A DNA stretch of 64,000 nt, from the NCBI GenBank assembly GCA_013289795.1, contig JABCZH010000003.1, positions 372,001 to 436,000 of the forward strand, in the 5' to 3' direction. Source of the DNA: Acidobacteriota bacterium (GTDB lineage Bacteria > Acidobacteriota > Terriglobia > Terriglobales > Acidobacteriaceae). The notes under the pieces were generated by a model. The model saw only the letters and a program-made list of their open reading frames with translations. It was not told the origin of the DNA and did no database searches. The translations under genes were made by a program, and so were the position numbers. Positions 32,804 to 40,622 of this stretch are shown here, piece by piece (position 1 is the first letter of the stretch; each line of letters opens with the position of its first letter).

Positions 32804-33939
32804 CGCCGTGACTCCAGCGCCTCGACTACGGTGTCATGAAATCTGGGGCGAAGTTGTTTGATGGCTTGGTTGGCGCAATCCGGCCAGGTGCGGTTCGTGA
32901 GCAAGGTCACTGAGAGCTGGCGATCGGGGTCGATCCATAGCGAGGTTCCGGTGTAGCCAAGATGTCCGAAAGAACGCGCCGAGAAATGTTTCCCGGATTG
33001 CGAAGGAGAAGAGGGCGTGTCCCAGCCGAGGGCGCGTGTGGCGCCGGGCGGGGCGGACTCACGGCGGGTGAATACGGCGAGAGTTTCAGGGCGCAGGATG
33101 GGCCGTCCGCCCTGGAGCATGGTGTGGGCGAAGGTGGCGAGGTCGCTCGCGGTGGCGAACAATCCAGCGTGGGGTGCGACTCCGTCCATGACACTGGCGT
33201 TTTCGTCCTGCACTTCGCCTTGGACGATGCGATGGCGAAAGGTGCGGTCGTCAACGGTGGGGGGAATCGATTCTCGCCAGGTTGCGGGCGGGCGGAAGGC
33301 AGTGTGCAGCATTCTCAGCGGGCCGAAGACTTCGCGGCGGCAGAAACTGTCAAGAGGTTCCTCGGCGAGACGTTCAAGTGTGACCCCGAGAATGACGAAA
33401 CCGATGTCACTGTATTCGGTTCTGGTGCCGGGATCGGCGGTGAGCTGCGTGGCGAAGGCTGCGGCAAGGAGTTCGTCCCGAGTCTTTGCTCCGAGGAACA
33501 GCTTTTCGTAAGCGGGCAGACCGGAAGAGTGCGTCAACAACATGCGAATGCTGACTTCAGGGTTGCGGGGATTGTCGGCGGCGAACTCAGGCACGAGAGC
33601 CACGGCGGGCATGTCCAAATCGAGCAGACCGAGTTCGTAGAGGATCATGGCCATGCTGGTGGTGGCGACGATCTTGGTGAGGGAGGCCAGATCGAAAACG
33701 CTGTCGGGCGTGGTTTCACGTGCGTTTGACTCGTAGGTGAAACGCCCGAATGCCTTCTTGGCTACCAGCTTGCCCTTGTGGGTGATGGCGACTGAAGCTG
33801 CGGGAAAGACGCGTTCTGCGATGGCATTCTGGAGTAAGGCAAAGGCCGGCGCAAAGACCGTGTCCTGCTGTTCGTGGGCAGGAATCAGGGACTGGGCGGA
33901 CGGTCTACTCTCAATGCGCAGTGGAAAGGGATTCGCCAA
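32800..33939 (-). CDS. Beta-lactamase-fold serine hydrolase (class C/AmiE-like)
   Basis: A 379-residue hydrolase of the beta-lactamase/penicillin-binding superfamily. SxxK is Ser86-Leu-Thr-Lys89 in FDLASLTKIVATT; the second motif is TEYSDIGFVILG (Tyr-Ser-Asp in place of Tyr-x-Asn); the C-terminal HLGYTGTSLWIDP takes the place of the KTG box. No signal peptide is seen, so it may be cytoplasmic. The predicted start TTG at 33939 has no ribosome site and is uncertain. It overlaps murQ by 4 bases, and the related domain of the divergent gene at 34147 suggests an N-acetylmuramoyl-L-alanine amidase role like AmiE of Bacillus subtilis; that is inference. Confidence 0.85.
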   Translation of the reverse strand: MANPFPLRIESRPSAQSLIPAHEQQDTVFAPAFALLQNAIAERVFPAASVAITHKGKLVAKKAFGRFTYESNARETTPDSVFDLASLTKIVATTSMAMILYELGLLDLDMPAVALVPEFAADNPRNPEVSIRMLLTHSSGLPAYEKLFLGAKTRDELLAAAFATQLTADPGTRTEYSDIGFVILGVTLERLAEEPLDSFCRREVFGPLRMLHTAFRPPATWRESIPPTVDDRTFRHRIVQGEVQDENASVMDGVAPHAGLFATASDLATFAHTMLQGGRPILRPETLAVFTRRESAPPGATRALGWDTPSSPSQSGKHFSARSFGHLGYTGTSLWIDPDRQLSVTLLTNRTWPDCANQAIKQLRPRFHDTVVEALESRR

Positions 33940-34146
33940 AGTATTTGGGTGGTCGATGTTCGGGTTATAGCAAAGATTAGAGGGGCGGTAAAGTTACGGG
34001 GAGGATGCGGGTGATCGACGTCGTCGCCCTGTAGCACAAACGGTACCCCTTGCTTGAGTTTGTTGAGCAAGCGCGGTGGGGTTGTGTAGAGTCAAAGTAT
34101 CCGTCTAATTAGAAACAATTCGCGGCCCTGCCGGCAGGTTCTCGCG

Positions 34147-36504
34147 ATGCTGGCGATGATGCTTGCGCTTCCACACGCAGCGGCGTCCACGCGGCCAGGA
34201 AGAGCGGCCGCCTCGACTCCCCGGCTTGGCTCGCTTGATTCCATTGTTGAAGACGCTATCCAGGATGGCCAGGTTCCCGGAGCGGTCTTGCTGGTCTGGC
34301 ATGACGGGCAGGTTGTGTATCGCAAGGCGTTCGGCAATCGCTCGCTGGAGCCGCGGCGCGAAGCCATGACTGTGGACACGGCGTTTGATATCGCTTCGCT
34401 CACCAAGGTTGTGGCGACCTCGGTGGCGGTGATGCAACTGGTGCAGAAGGGCGACATCCGCGTCAACGAGCCGGTGGCAAAATATTTGCCTGAGTTTGGT
34501 CAGAATGGCAAAGAAGATGTCACCATTCGGCAACTGCTCACGCATTTCTCGGGATTGCCCGAAGACCTCGACTTGGCACAGCCTTGGCAGGGACGCGAGG
34601 CGGCGCTGCAAATGGCGTATGCGGAGAAGCCGATTGACCCGCCGGGCTCGCGGTTTCTGTACAGCGACGTCAACTTCATCGTGCTCGGTGCGCTGGTGGA
34701 GCGGGTTTCTGGAATGTCGCTGGACCAGTATTGCCGGCAGCATATCTTTTCAGCTTTGGGGATGTCCCAGACCCGGTTTCTGCCGCCGCCGTCATGGTTG
34801 ATGAAGGTTGCTCCCACCCAGTTTGATGAACAGAACCACATGCTGCGCGGAATCGTTCACGATCCTACTGCGCGCCGGATGGGCGGAGTGGCCGGACACG
34901 CGGGGGTGTTCTCGACGGCGGACGATCTTTCAAAGTTTGCCCAGTTTCTGCTCAACGGCGGCAGTGTGTTGTCTCCGTTGATGATTGAGAAAATGACCAC
35001 TCCGCAACAGCCGCCAACGGCACAGGTGTTGCGCGGACTTGGCTGGGACATCGATTCGCCTTTCTCCAGCAATCGCGGCGACCTCCTGCCGGTGGGAAGT
35101 TTCGGACACACGGGGTTCACTGGGACTTCAATGTGGATTGATCCCACTACCCGCACCTTCATCATCCTGCTGACGAATGCGGTGCATCCGCGAGGGAAGG
35201 GAACTGCGGTGGCGCTGCGCGCGAAAGTTGCGACGGCAGTGGCGGCGGAGTTGTCACTCAGCGTCACAGAGACAGACGAGCTGCACTGGAAGAGCATTAC
35301 TGGATACAACGAGGCGCAAACCGCCGCGCGGCGGGTTGCAGTGCGAAACGGGATGGTCCGCACCGGAATTGACGTGCTTGAGTCGCATGATTTCGAGCAG
35401 ATGCGAGCAAAGGAAGGGAAGAAGAGAATCGGTTTGCTGACTAACCAGACCGGAGTCGATTCTCGGGGACGCCGCACTGTCGATGTTCTGGCCCAGGCGC
35501 CGGGGATTTCTCTGAATGCTATTTTCAGCCCCGAGCATGGAGTGACGGGAACGCTCGACACCACCGACATTGCAAATTCAAAAGACGCGGTCACGGGGGT
35601 CCCGGTTTACAGCGTGTACGGGGGGGCGGACGCGGCGCGGCGGCCGTCGCCTGAGATTCTGAAAACCCTCGACGCGGTTGTCGTCGATATTCAGGACGCA
35701 GGCGCGCGCTTCTACACTTACGAGACCACGCTCGGATATTTCCTGGAAGCGGCGGTGAAAGCGGGGATCGAGATTGTCGTTCTCGACCGGCCTAACCCCA
35801 TCACGGGGTCATTTGTGCAGGGGCCGTTGACCGATCCCGGCAACGAAAGCTTTACCAACTACTTTGCGCTTCCGGTGCGTCATGGCATGACCATGGGCGA
35901 ACTGGCCAAGCTGTTCAACAGCGAGCGCGGCATCAATGCGCGTCTGACCGTGATCCCCATGGAAGGGTGGATGCGTGGCGACTGGTACGATTCGACCGGG
36001 CTGGCGTGGGTCAATCCCTCGCCCAACCTGCGGAACCTGACGGAAGCCGCGTTGTATCCCGGCGTGGCGCTGGTCGAGGGAACGAATGTTTCGGTCGGCA
36101 GAGGGACGGACACTCCGTTCGAGTTGCTGGGAGCTCCTTGGATCAAGGCGCGCGAGCTGGCGCAATACTTGAACGCTCGCAACATCTCCGGTGTGCGTTT
36201 CGTGCCGGCCAGCTTCACCCCCAGCGCCAGCAATTACTCAGGCCAGAACTGCGAAGGAGTTAACATTCTATTGACCGACCGCAATGCCGTTGACGCTCCG
36301 GAGTTGGGGGTAGAACTGGCTTCGGCCTTGCATAAACTCTATCCGGAGCCATTCCATATGGAGCGGATGATGGAACTGGTGGTCAACCAGTCGGTGTATG
36401 ACGGGATTTCGGCGGGGGAGGATCCGCGGCGAATCGCGGCAGATTGGCAGGAGCGCCTGGACAAATTTCAACAAATGAGACAGAAGTATCTAATCTACAA
36501 GTGA
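34147..36504 (+). CDS. Secreted fusion: beta-lactamase-fold (AmiE-like) domain plus DUF1343/NamZ exo-muramidase
   Basis: A 785-residue two-domain protein. Residues about 30-375: beta-lactamase fold with SxxK at Ser84-Lys87 (FDIASLTKVVATS), YSDVNFIVLG, and GSFGHTGFTGTSMWIDPTT. Residues about 405-785: DUF1343, the NamZ family of exo-beta-N-acetylmuramidases, with RIGLLTNQTGVDSRGRRT, AIFSPEHGVTG, DIQDAGARFYTYETTLGYFL and VLDRPNPITG. In B. subtilis AmiE and NamZ are separate genes near murQ; here they are fused and face murQ. The ATG gives a truncated-looking signal peptide (AMMLALPHAAAS); the frame stays open upstream and encodes RNNSRPCRQVLAM ahead of it, so a non-ATG start near 34099-34120 is possible. 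Confidence 0.9.
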   Translation: MLAMMLALPHAAASTRPGRAAASTPRLGSLDSIVEDAIQDGQVPGAVLLVWHDGQVVYRKAFGNRSLEPRREAMTVDTAFDIASLTKVVATSVAVMQLVQKGDIRVNEPVAKYLPEFGQNGKEDVTIRQLLTHFSGLPEDLDLAQPWQGREAALQMAYAEKPIDPPGSRFLYSDVNFIVLGALVERVSGMSLDQYCRQHIFSALGMSQTRFLPPPSWLMKVAPTQFDEQNHMLRGIVHDPTARRMGGVAGHAGVFSTADDLSKFAQFLLNGGSVLSPLMIEKMTTPQQPPTAQVLRGLGWDIDSPFSSNRGDLLPVGSFGHTGFTGTSMWIDPTTRTFIILLTNAVHPRGKGTAVALRAKVATAVAAELSLSVTETDELHWKSITGYNEAQTAARRVAVRNGMVRTGIDVLESHDFEQMRAKEGKKRIGLLTNQTGVDSRGRRTVDVLAQAPGISLNAIFSPEHGVTGTLDTTDIANSKDAVTGVPVYSVYGGADAARRPSPEILKTLDAVVVDIQDAGARFYTYETTLGYFLEAAVKAGIEIVVLDRPNPITGSFVQGPLTDPGNESFTNYFALPVRHGMTMGELAKLFNSERGINARLTVIPMEGWMRGDWYDSTGLAWVNPSPNLRNLTEAALYPGVALVEGTNVSVGRGTDTPFELLGAPWIKARELAQYLNARNISGVRFVPASFTPSASNYSGQNCEGVNILLTDRNAVDAPELGVELASALHKLYPEPFHMERMMELVVNQSVYDGISAGEDPRRIAADWQERLDKFQQMRQKYLIYK

Positions 36505-36565
36505 CGACTTGGGCTAGAATGATTGACCGGGCCGGCGAAACTCTGGGCCGGAAGGTGGAGAATCC

Positions 36566-36817
36566 ATGGAAACCCTTGAGCGCTGTGCCGGACCCAACTG
36601 CGGACAAATACGGCAAATGAACGATCGCTGGTGGCTGATGTGGACCTCGTTCGGTGAGTTTAACCGTCCGGTTTTGTATCTGGCGCCCTGGGATGAGGAC
36701 ATTGCCAAGCGAGAAGGTACGCTGCATGTGTGCGGCGAGCTATGCGCTCAGCGGCTGCAATCACACTTCATGGGAAACGTGCGGTCGAACGAGATGACTC
36801 GCAGGGTTGCGAGCTAA
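36566..36817 (+). CDS. Small cysteine-containing protein of unknown function
   Basis: An 83-residue protein with Cys-x4-Cys near the N-terminus (LERCAGPNCGQIR) and Cys-x3-Cys near the C-terminus (LHVCGELCAQRLQSHF), a spacing that could bind one metal ion. Between them is a hydrophobic WWLMWTSFGEFNRPVLYLAP. GGTGGAG stands about 9 bases before the ATG. It follows the fusion gene after 61 bases on the same strand and converges on the next gene. Not recognised. Confidence 0.65.
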   Translation: METLERCAGPNCGQIRQMNDRWWLMWTSFGEFNRPVLYLAPWDEDIAKREGTLHVCGELCAQRLQSHFMGNVRSNEMTRRVAS

Positions 36818-37702
36818 CTATTTCGCTGCCCGCTGCCGTATGGCTTCCTCGGTGGCCTGGGCTTGCTGACGTACCCGGTCCGGGATGTCGGGCAGGTCAC
36901 GATCGTACGGCCGGATGGCGGCAACGTCTTCCTGTTGGCCAATCAGGTAAAGCGCACGCAACGCCTCCCAGACTTGTTCGGTACTGGGGTCGACAACAGC
37001 AATCTTGTCGCCGGCTTTCACCGCCTGTCCGGTGGGAGCGGATAGCTCGCGCAGACGTCCGCTGATGGGCGAACGAACCTCGACCGTCTGATTCTCCGCC
37101 TTTAGCTTGGCGATCATTCCGCCCTGGTGAATCGCGGTGCCCACGGTGCTGGTGTCGATCACGGTCCCGGGCTGGGTGGCGCTTACATCAGCGGGCCGCA
37201 GCAGTTCGATGATCTGGGGGCGTCCGCTGGCATCGCCGAAGCGCACCAGTGACAGGGCCGCGTTCCCGCGCACGGTGAGTGATGGATCACCGAGCATCTT
37301 GAGCAAAGCTTCATGAAAACCTGCGCCGGAGGTGTCCTGCCCCATCACCCAGGCGTCGGTGTTGCGCACTTCTTCCACGGGATGGTTCGCCAGGCGCACG
37401 GCATCGGGATACCACTGCTTTATGTTGACATCGCCGCGGCTCATGCGCTCGCCCAATTGCACCAGCGCATGCTGAATGTGGCGGGGGTGCTTTTCGTCCT
37501 GGAGGTACTCGGCGATTTGCTTATCGGAGAGTTGGCGTCCGAACCAGGTGTTCCACCAGAACAGAAACGGCATGAGGACGATGAGCCACCCGGTGGCAAA
37601 GAACAGCAGACGATTGCGGGTGGACATGCGGGGGCGGGGCTTCGAAGCGGGAGCTTCGTCAGTCGAAGCAGATTGGATTTCGGGGTTGGGGGAAGCTGAC
37701 AT
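36818..37702 (-). CDS. Membrane-anchored HEAT-repeat protein with embedded biotinyl/lipoyl-like domain
   Basis: About 294 residues. N-terminal tail, a membrane helix (LLFFATGWLIVLMPFLFWW, about 33-52), then HEAT-type helices (HIQHALVQLGERMSRGD; HPVEEVRNTDAWVMG; MLGDPSLTVRGNAALSLVRF). At about 200-250 a hammerhead sequence appears: QTVEVRSPISGRLRELSAPT then GQAVKAGDKIAVV, the barrel-sandwich pattern of lipoyl and adaptor domains, without the modified lysine motif. Helices resume after it (WEALRALYLIGQQEDVAAIR). It ends the respiratory-gene strand block, so it may help assemble or scaffold the cytochrome complexes. Start ATG 37702 or GTG 37711; neither has a clear ribosome site. Confidence 0.72.
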   Translation of the reverse strand: MSASPNPEIQSASTDEAPASKPRPRMSTRNRLLFFATGWLIVLMPFLFWWNTWFGRQLSDKQIAEYLQDEKHPRHIQHALVQLGERMSRGDVNIKQWYPDAVRLANHPVEEVRNTDAWVMGQDTSGAGFHEALLKMLGDPSLTVRGNAALSLVRFGDASGRPQIIELLRPADVSATQPGTVIDTSTVGTAIHQGGMIAKLKAENQTVEVRSPISGRLRELSAPTGQAVKAGDKIAVVDPSTEQVWEALRALYLIGQQEDVAAIRPYDRDLPDIPDRVRQQAQATEEAIRQRAAK

Positions 37703-37736
37703 GGGAGCCACTGGAAATATAGCAGAGCCGGCGGTG

Positions 37737-38006
37737 CTACTCCTCTACGTCGGCGTCCAGCACACGATCCTGCTCCAGGTAGCGCGAGACGGCGTACTGC
37801 GCCAGAAGCGGCGTCTGTAGCTTGATTTCGGCGCCGATCCATTCTCCCTTGGCGTGGGGAGCGTTCGGCGGATGCTTGCAAGGGCCGCTCGATCCGAACT
37901 TTGGCCCGAACTGGGCACTCTGGATCTGGTCGAACTGCTGGATGCCGCGCCAGGCTTCGTCGCCCACCGTGCCGGAAACGTCGATCTTCAGTCTCACGAT
38001 GGGCAT
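37737..38006 (-). CDS. Hypothetical protein, small and soluble
   Basis: An 89-residue protein beginning MPIVRLKIDVSGTVGDEAWR with a Gly/Lys/Pro-rich centre (FGPKFGSSGPCKHPPNAPHA) and an acidic C-terminus. No domain recognised. It lies between DUF420 and the HEAT/lipoyl-like gene on the same strand and the start ATG (38006) has no clear ribosome site; a TTG at 38042 would add 12 residues. Confidence 0.5.
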   Translation of the reverse strand: MPIVRLKIDVSGTVGDEAWRGIQQFDQIQSAQFGPKFGSSGPCKHPPNAPHAKGEWIGAEIKLQTPLLAQYAVSRYLEQDRVLDADVEE

Positions 38007-38043
38007 AATCAAATGGCCGTTGGGCGACGGGAAGACCCGCAAC

Positions 38044-38478
38044 CTAGCTGTGCGGGAACCACCGGTACAGCATGAAGTATACGAGTACGCCGGTTACGCT
38101 GACGTACATCCATAGCGGCCACGTCCAGCGCGCGATGGCGCGGTGCTTATCGTATCGTTCCCGTAATCCGCGAGAAAGCGTGATCGCGACCAAGGGGACG
38201 ATCACGATCGCCAGCGTGACATGAGGGATAAGGACGATCAGATAAACCGTGTGCCAAAAATGGTCGCCGAGGAAACGGATGTCGCCAACGCGATAATGAA
38301 AATACAGGTAGCACGTCAAAAACAATCCGGAGAAAACCACGGCGGCGATCATGCAAGCGCGATGGGCGGCGACTTTGCCGCGCATAATCAAGCTGCGGCC
38401 AATCAGCAACAGAACCGCGCTGGCTCCGTTCAAACTAGCGATCAGGGCGGGAAAGTAGGTGTATTGCTCGGGAATCAC
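38044..38478 (-). CDS. DUF420 membrane protein (CtaM-like, cytochrome oxidase assembly)
   Basis: A 144-residue, four-helix membrane protein. The start is a GTG at 38478 that overlaps the upstream permease stop (GTGA). DUF420 hallmarks: FPALIASLNGASAVLLLIG, RGKVAAHRACMIAAVVFSGL, LYFHYRVGDIRFLGDHFWHT, IPHVTLAIVIVPLVAITL and the conserved KHRAIARWTWPLWMYVSVTG VLVYFMLY tail with many histidines. In Bacillus/Staphylococcus the family member CtaM is needed for heme-aa3 oxidase function. Its place downstream of heme A synthase and an ABC exporter fits that role. Confidence 0.9.
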   Translation of the reverse strand: MIPEQYTYFPALIASLNGASAVLLLIGRSLIMRGKVAAHRACMIAAVVFSGLFLTCYLYFHYRVGDIRFLGDHFWHTVYLIVLIPHVTLAIVIVPLVAITLSRGLRERYDKHRAIARWTWPLWMYVSVTGVLVYFMLYRWFPHS

Positions 38479-39293
38479 GCCGCGGGCCTCGTGGTACGTC
38501 GATTTACCATAAAGAAAGACAATCCAAACATGGCGGCTGCGAATGCGCCGAGCGCCGTCATCGACACCGGTAGGGAAGTCAGCGTTGGGCTTGCGGGGAA
38601 GAGCAACCCGCGTAGCGCTTCGACGCCATAGGTCAGCGGATTCGCCCGCATCACTAATGCCAGCCATCCTGAGGCGCCCGACAACGGAAACATGGCGCCC
38701 GACAGCAGCCACAAAGGAATCAGAAACAGATTAATGATCGCGTGAAAGGCCTGGGTCGAATCCATGCGCCAGGCGATGGCGAATCCTAAAGCCGTGAGGG
38801 CAAACGAAACCAGAAACACTACCAGCGTCACCAGCAAGAAGTCGCTGACGCCCATCCTGACACCAACTAGCGGAGCGAATGCTAGGAATATCAATCCCTG
38901 GATGGCTGAGAGCGTGGTTCCCCCCAGCACTTTGCCGAGCACGATTGCCGAGCGTGGTACCGGGGCCACCATCACCGACAGCAGAAATCCCTCTTTGCGA
39001 TCTTCGATGACTGACATCATGGTGAAAATTGAGGTAAACAGGACGATCATGATCAGCGCGCCGGGATAGAAGTAGTTTAGATAATGCTGCTGTCCGGGGG
39101 CATTGCCGGAGCGAAACGAACTGCCAAAACCGGAGCCGATTACCACCCAGAAAATTAGAGGCGAGGCGATGACACCCACTACGCGGCTGCGCTGGCGGTA
39201 GAAGCGAACGATCTCACGCCACCACAGGGTGAAGGAGGGGAGGGCAACGCCCGCGGAAATCGGAACTGGTAAGGTTGCCGCGCGCGTCACCAT
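38475..39293 (-). CDS. ABC-2 type permease
   Basis: A 272-residue permease with six helices: VVGVIASPLIFWVVIGSGFG, GALIMIVLFTSIFTMMSVIE followed by the EDRKEGFLLSVMVAPVPRSA coupling loop, then AIQGLIFLAFAPLVGVRMG, LLVTLVVFLVSFALTALGFA, LFLIPLWLLSGAMFPLSGA and a C-terminal helix. AGGAG lies 9-10 bases ahead of the ATG, which comes one base after the stop of the small membrane gene. Works with the ATPase at 39592. ABC exporters in this position near ctaA are common in cytochrome oxidase assembly clusters; cargo unknown. Confidence 0.92.
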   Translation of the reverse strand: MVTRAATLPVPISAGVALPSFTLWWREIVRFYRQRSRVVGVIASPLIFWVVIGSGFGSSFRSGNAPGQQHYLNYFYPGALIMIVLFTSIFTMMSVIEDRKEGFLLSVMVAPVPRSAIVLGKVLGGTTLSAIQGLIFLAFAPLVGVRMGVSDFLLVTLVVFLVSFALTALGFAIAWRMDSTQAFHAIINLFLIPLWLLSGAMFPLSGASGWLALVMRANPLTYGVEALRGLLFPASPTLTSLPVSMTALGAFAAAMFGLSFFMVNRRTTRPAA

Positions 39294-39294
39294 C

Positions 39295-39504
39295 TTATTT
39301 ACGCTCCTGCGGTGGAGTGGCGGCGGGTTTCGCGAATCTCTTGCGAAGCTCGATGTAAGTATTCAAGAACAGGATGCCCGACAGACTCAGCAGGATCAGG
39401 CTCAGGAACAAACCGTCTACGGTGGTTACGGTGCCGTTCATTACGGTCCACGCGATCCCCAGCAGCGGAACGATTCCCAACACGATTGAAAGCAGCAGCA
39501 TCAT
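39295..39504 (-). CDS. Small two-helix membrane protein
   Basis: A 69-residue protein with two helices (LLLSIVLGIVPLLGIAWTVM and GLFLSLILLSLSGILFLNTY) and a basic tail. It sits inside the ABC exporter gene group, between ATPase and permease, with its stop one base from the permease start. AAGGGGG stands about 12 bases before the ATG. Possibly an accessory subunit; no family recognised. Confidence 0.7.
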   Translation of the reverse strand: MMLLLSIVLGIVPLLGIAWTVMNGTVTTVDGLFLSLILLSLSGILFLNTYIELRKRFAKPAATPPQERK

Positions 39505-39540
39505 CGATTTATTGACCCCCTTCGTCGTTGCACTGCTAAA

Positions 39541-39591
39541 AGCCTTTACCGCAAAGATCGCAAAGGTTCCGCTAAGTGCGCAAAGAAAACC
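39541..39591. repeat. Intergenic repeat, CACAGAG-like family (CGCAAAG variant)
   Basis: CCGCAAAGATCGCAAAGGTT and TGCGCAAAGAAAACC give three GCAAAG units at about 10- and 17-base spacing. Same layout as the CCACAGAG elements, on the opposite orientation to that at 5551. Confidence 0.55.
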
Positions 39592-40587
39592 TTACGGCTG
39601 CGGTCCTTCGGTTCCTTCCGTCCAGAACCTGTGCCCGGTGCGGCGAATGAACACGTCTTCGAGTGTCGGCTTGCTGACCGAGACCGCGTCAATCTCTCCT
39701 GGAAATGCTTCCACCACTTCGGTAAGGAAACGATGGCCGTGCTCGCGCTCCAGTCGAACTTTGCCCTGCAGCACCTGTGCCTCGAGATGAAATCGCTGCT
39801 GCACACGTTGAGCCAAGGATTCGGGGTCACGGGCTTCGAGCACAATCACGTCGCCGCCAATTTCTTGTTTCAATTCGTTCGGCGTGCCCAGAGCCACGAC
39901 TTTTCCTACGTTCAATATTGCCAGCTGACCGCAACGCTCGGCTTCTTCCATCAAATGGGTAGTCACCAGGACCGTGACTTTTTCTTGCTCTCGCAGGATC
40001 GCCAAATACTGCCACAGATCGCGGCGGGCGCCGGGGTCGAGCCCTGTGGTTGGCTCATCGAGCAGCAAAACGCTGGGGTGATGCAGTAGCCCTTTGGCTA
40101 GTTCGAGGCGTCGTTGCATGCCTCCCGAAAAGGTCTCAGCTTTTTCGTTGGCACGATCCGCCAAACCCACACGCTCCAACATCTCGCGTATGCGCGCCTT
40201 GAGCGCGGCCCCCCGCAAGCCGTAAAGATGCCCTTGATGCCACAGATTCTCCGCAGCTGTCAGTTTCACGTCGATACTCTGCGCTTGAAAGACCACACCG
40301 ATGTGACGGCGCACAGGGTTCGCATCGCGGGCTACGTCGAATCCAAGAATGGTTGCGCGACCGCCGGCTGGAATCATCAGCGTGGAAAGAATTCGGAAGA
40401 GAGTTGTCTTGCCGCTGCCGTTCGGGCCCAGAAGGCCGAACAGCTCAGCTGGTTGCACGTCGAAGGAGACGCCATCAAGGGCGGTGCGTTCTTGGTAGCG
40501 ATGAACCAGGTCTTGAACGGAAATGGCCGCAGGGCCGGTAGATGGGCGAGCCGAGTCGCATGAGATGGTGGGGGTTGTGGACGCCAC
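39592..40587 (-). CDS. ABC transporter ATP-binding protein
   Basis: A 331-residue ATPase of the CcmA/DrrA type. Walker A GPNGSGKTT, signature FSGGMQRRLELAKGL, Walker B VLLLDEPTTGLDPGARR, switch region VTTHLMEEAERC. The C-terminal 90 residues (VIVLEARDPESLAQRVQQRF) are the DrrA-type extension. Start set to the GTG at 40587 just behind the ctaA stop; an in-frame start further upstream would lie inside ctaA. Partner of the permease at 38475. Confidence 0.9.
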   Translation of the reverse strand: MASTTPTISCDSARPSTGPAAISVQDLVHRYQERTALDGVSFDVQPAELFGLLGPNGSGKTTLFRILSTLMIPAGGRATILGFDVARDANPVRRHIGVVFQAQSIDVKLTAAENLWHQGHLYGLRGAALKARIREMLERVGLADRANEKAETFSGGMQRRLELAKGLLHHPSVLLLDEPTTGLDPGARRDLWQYLAILREQEKVTVLVTTHLMEEAERCGQLAILNVGKVVALGTPNELKQEIGGDVIVLEARDPESLAQRVQQRFHLEAQVLQGKVRLEREHGHRFLTEVVEAFPGEIDAVSVSKPTLEDVFIRRTGHRFWTEGTEGPQP

Positions 40588-40622
40588 AGAACATTCTACC
40601 GTACCGCTTTTTCCGACAACGT

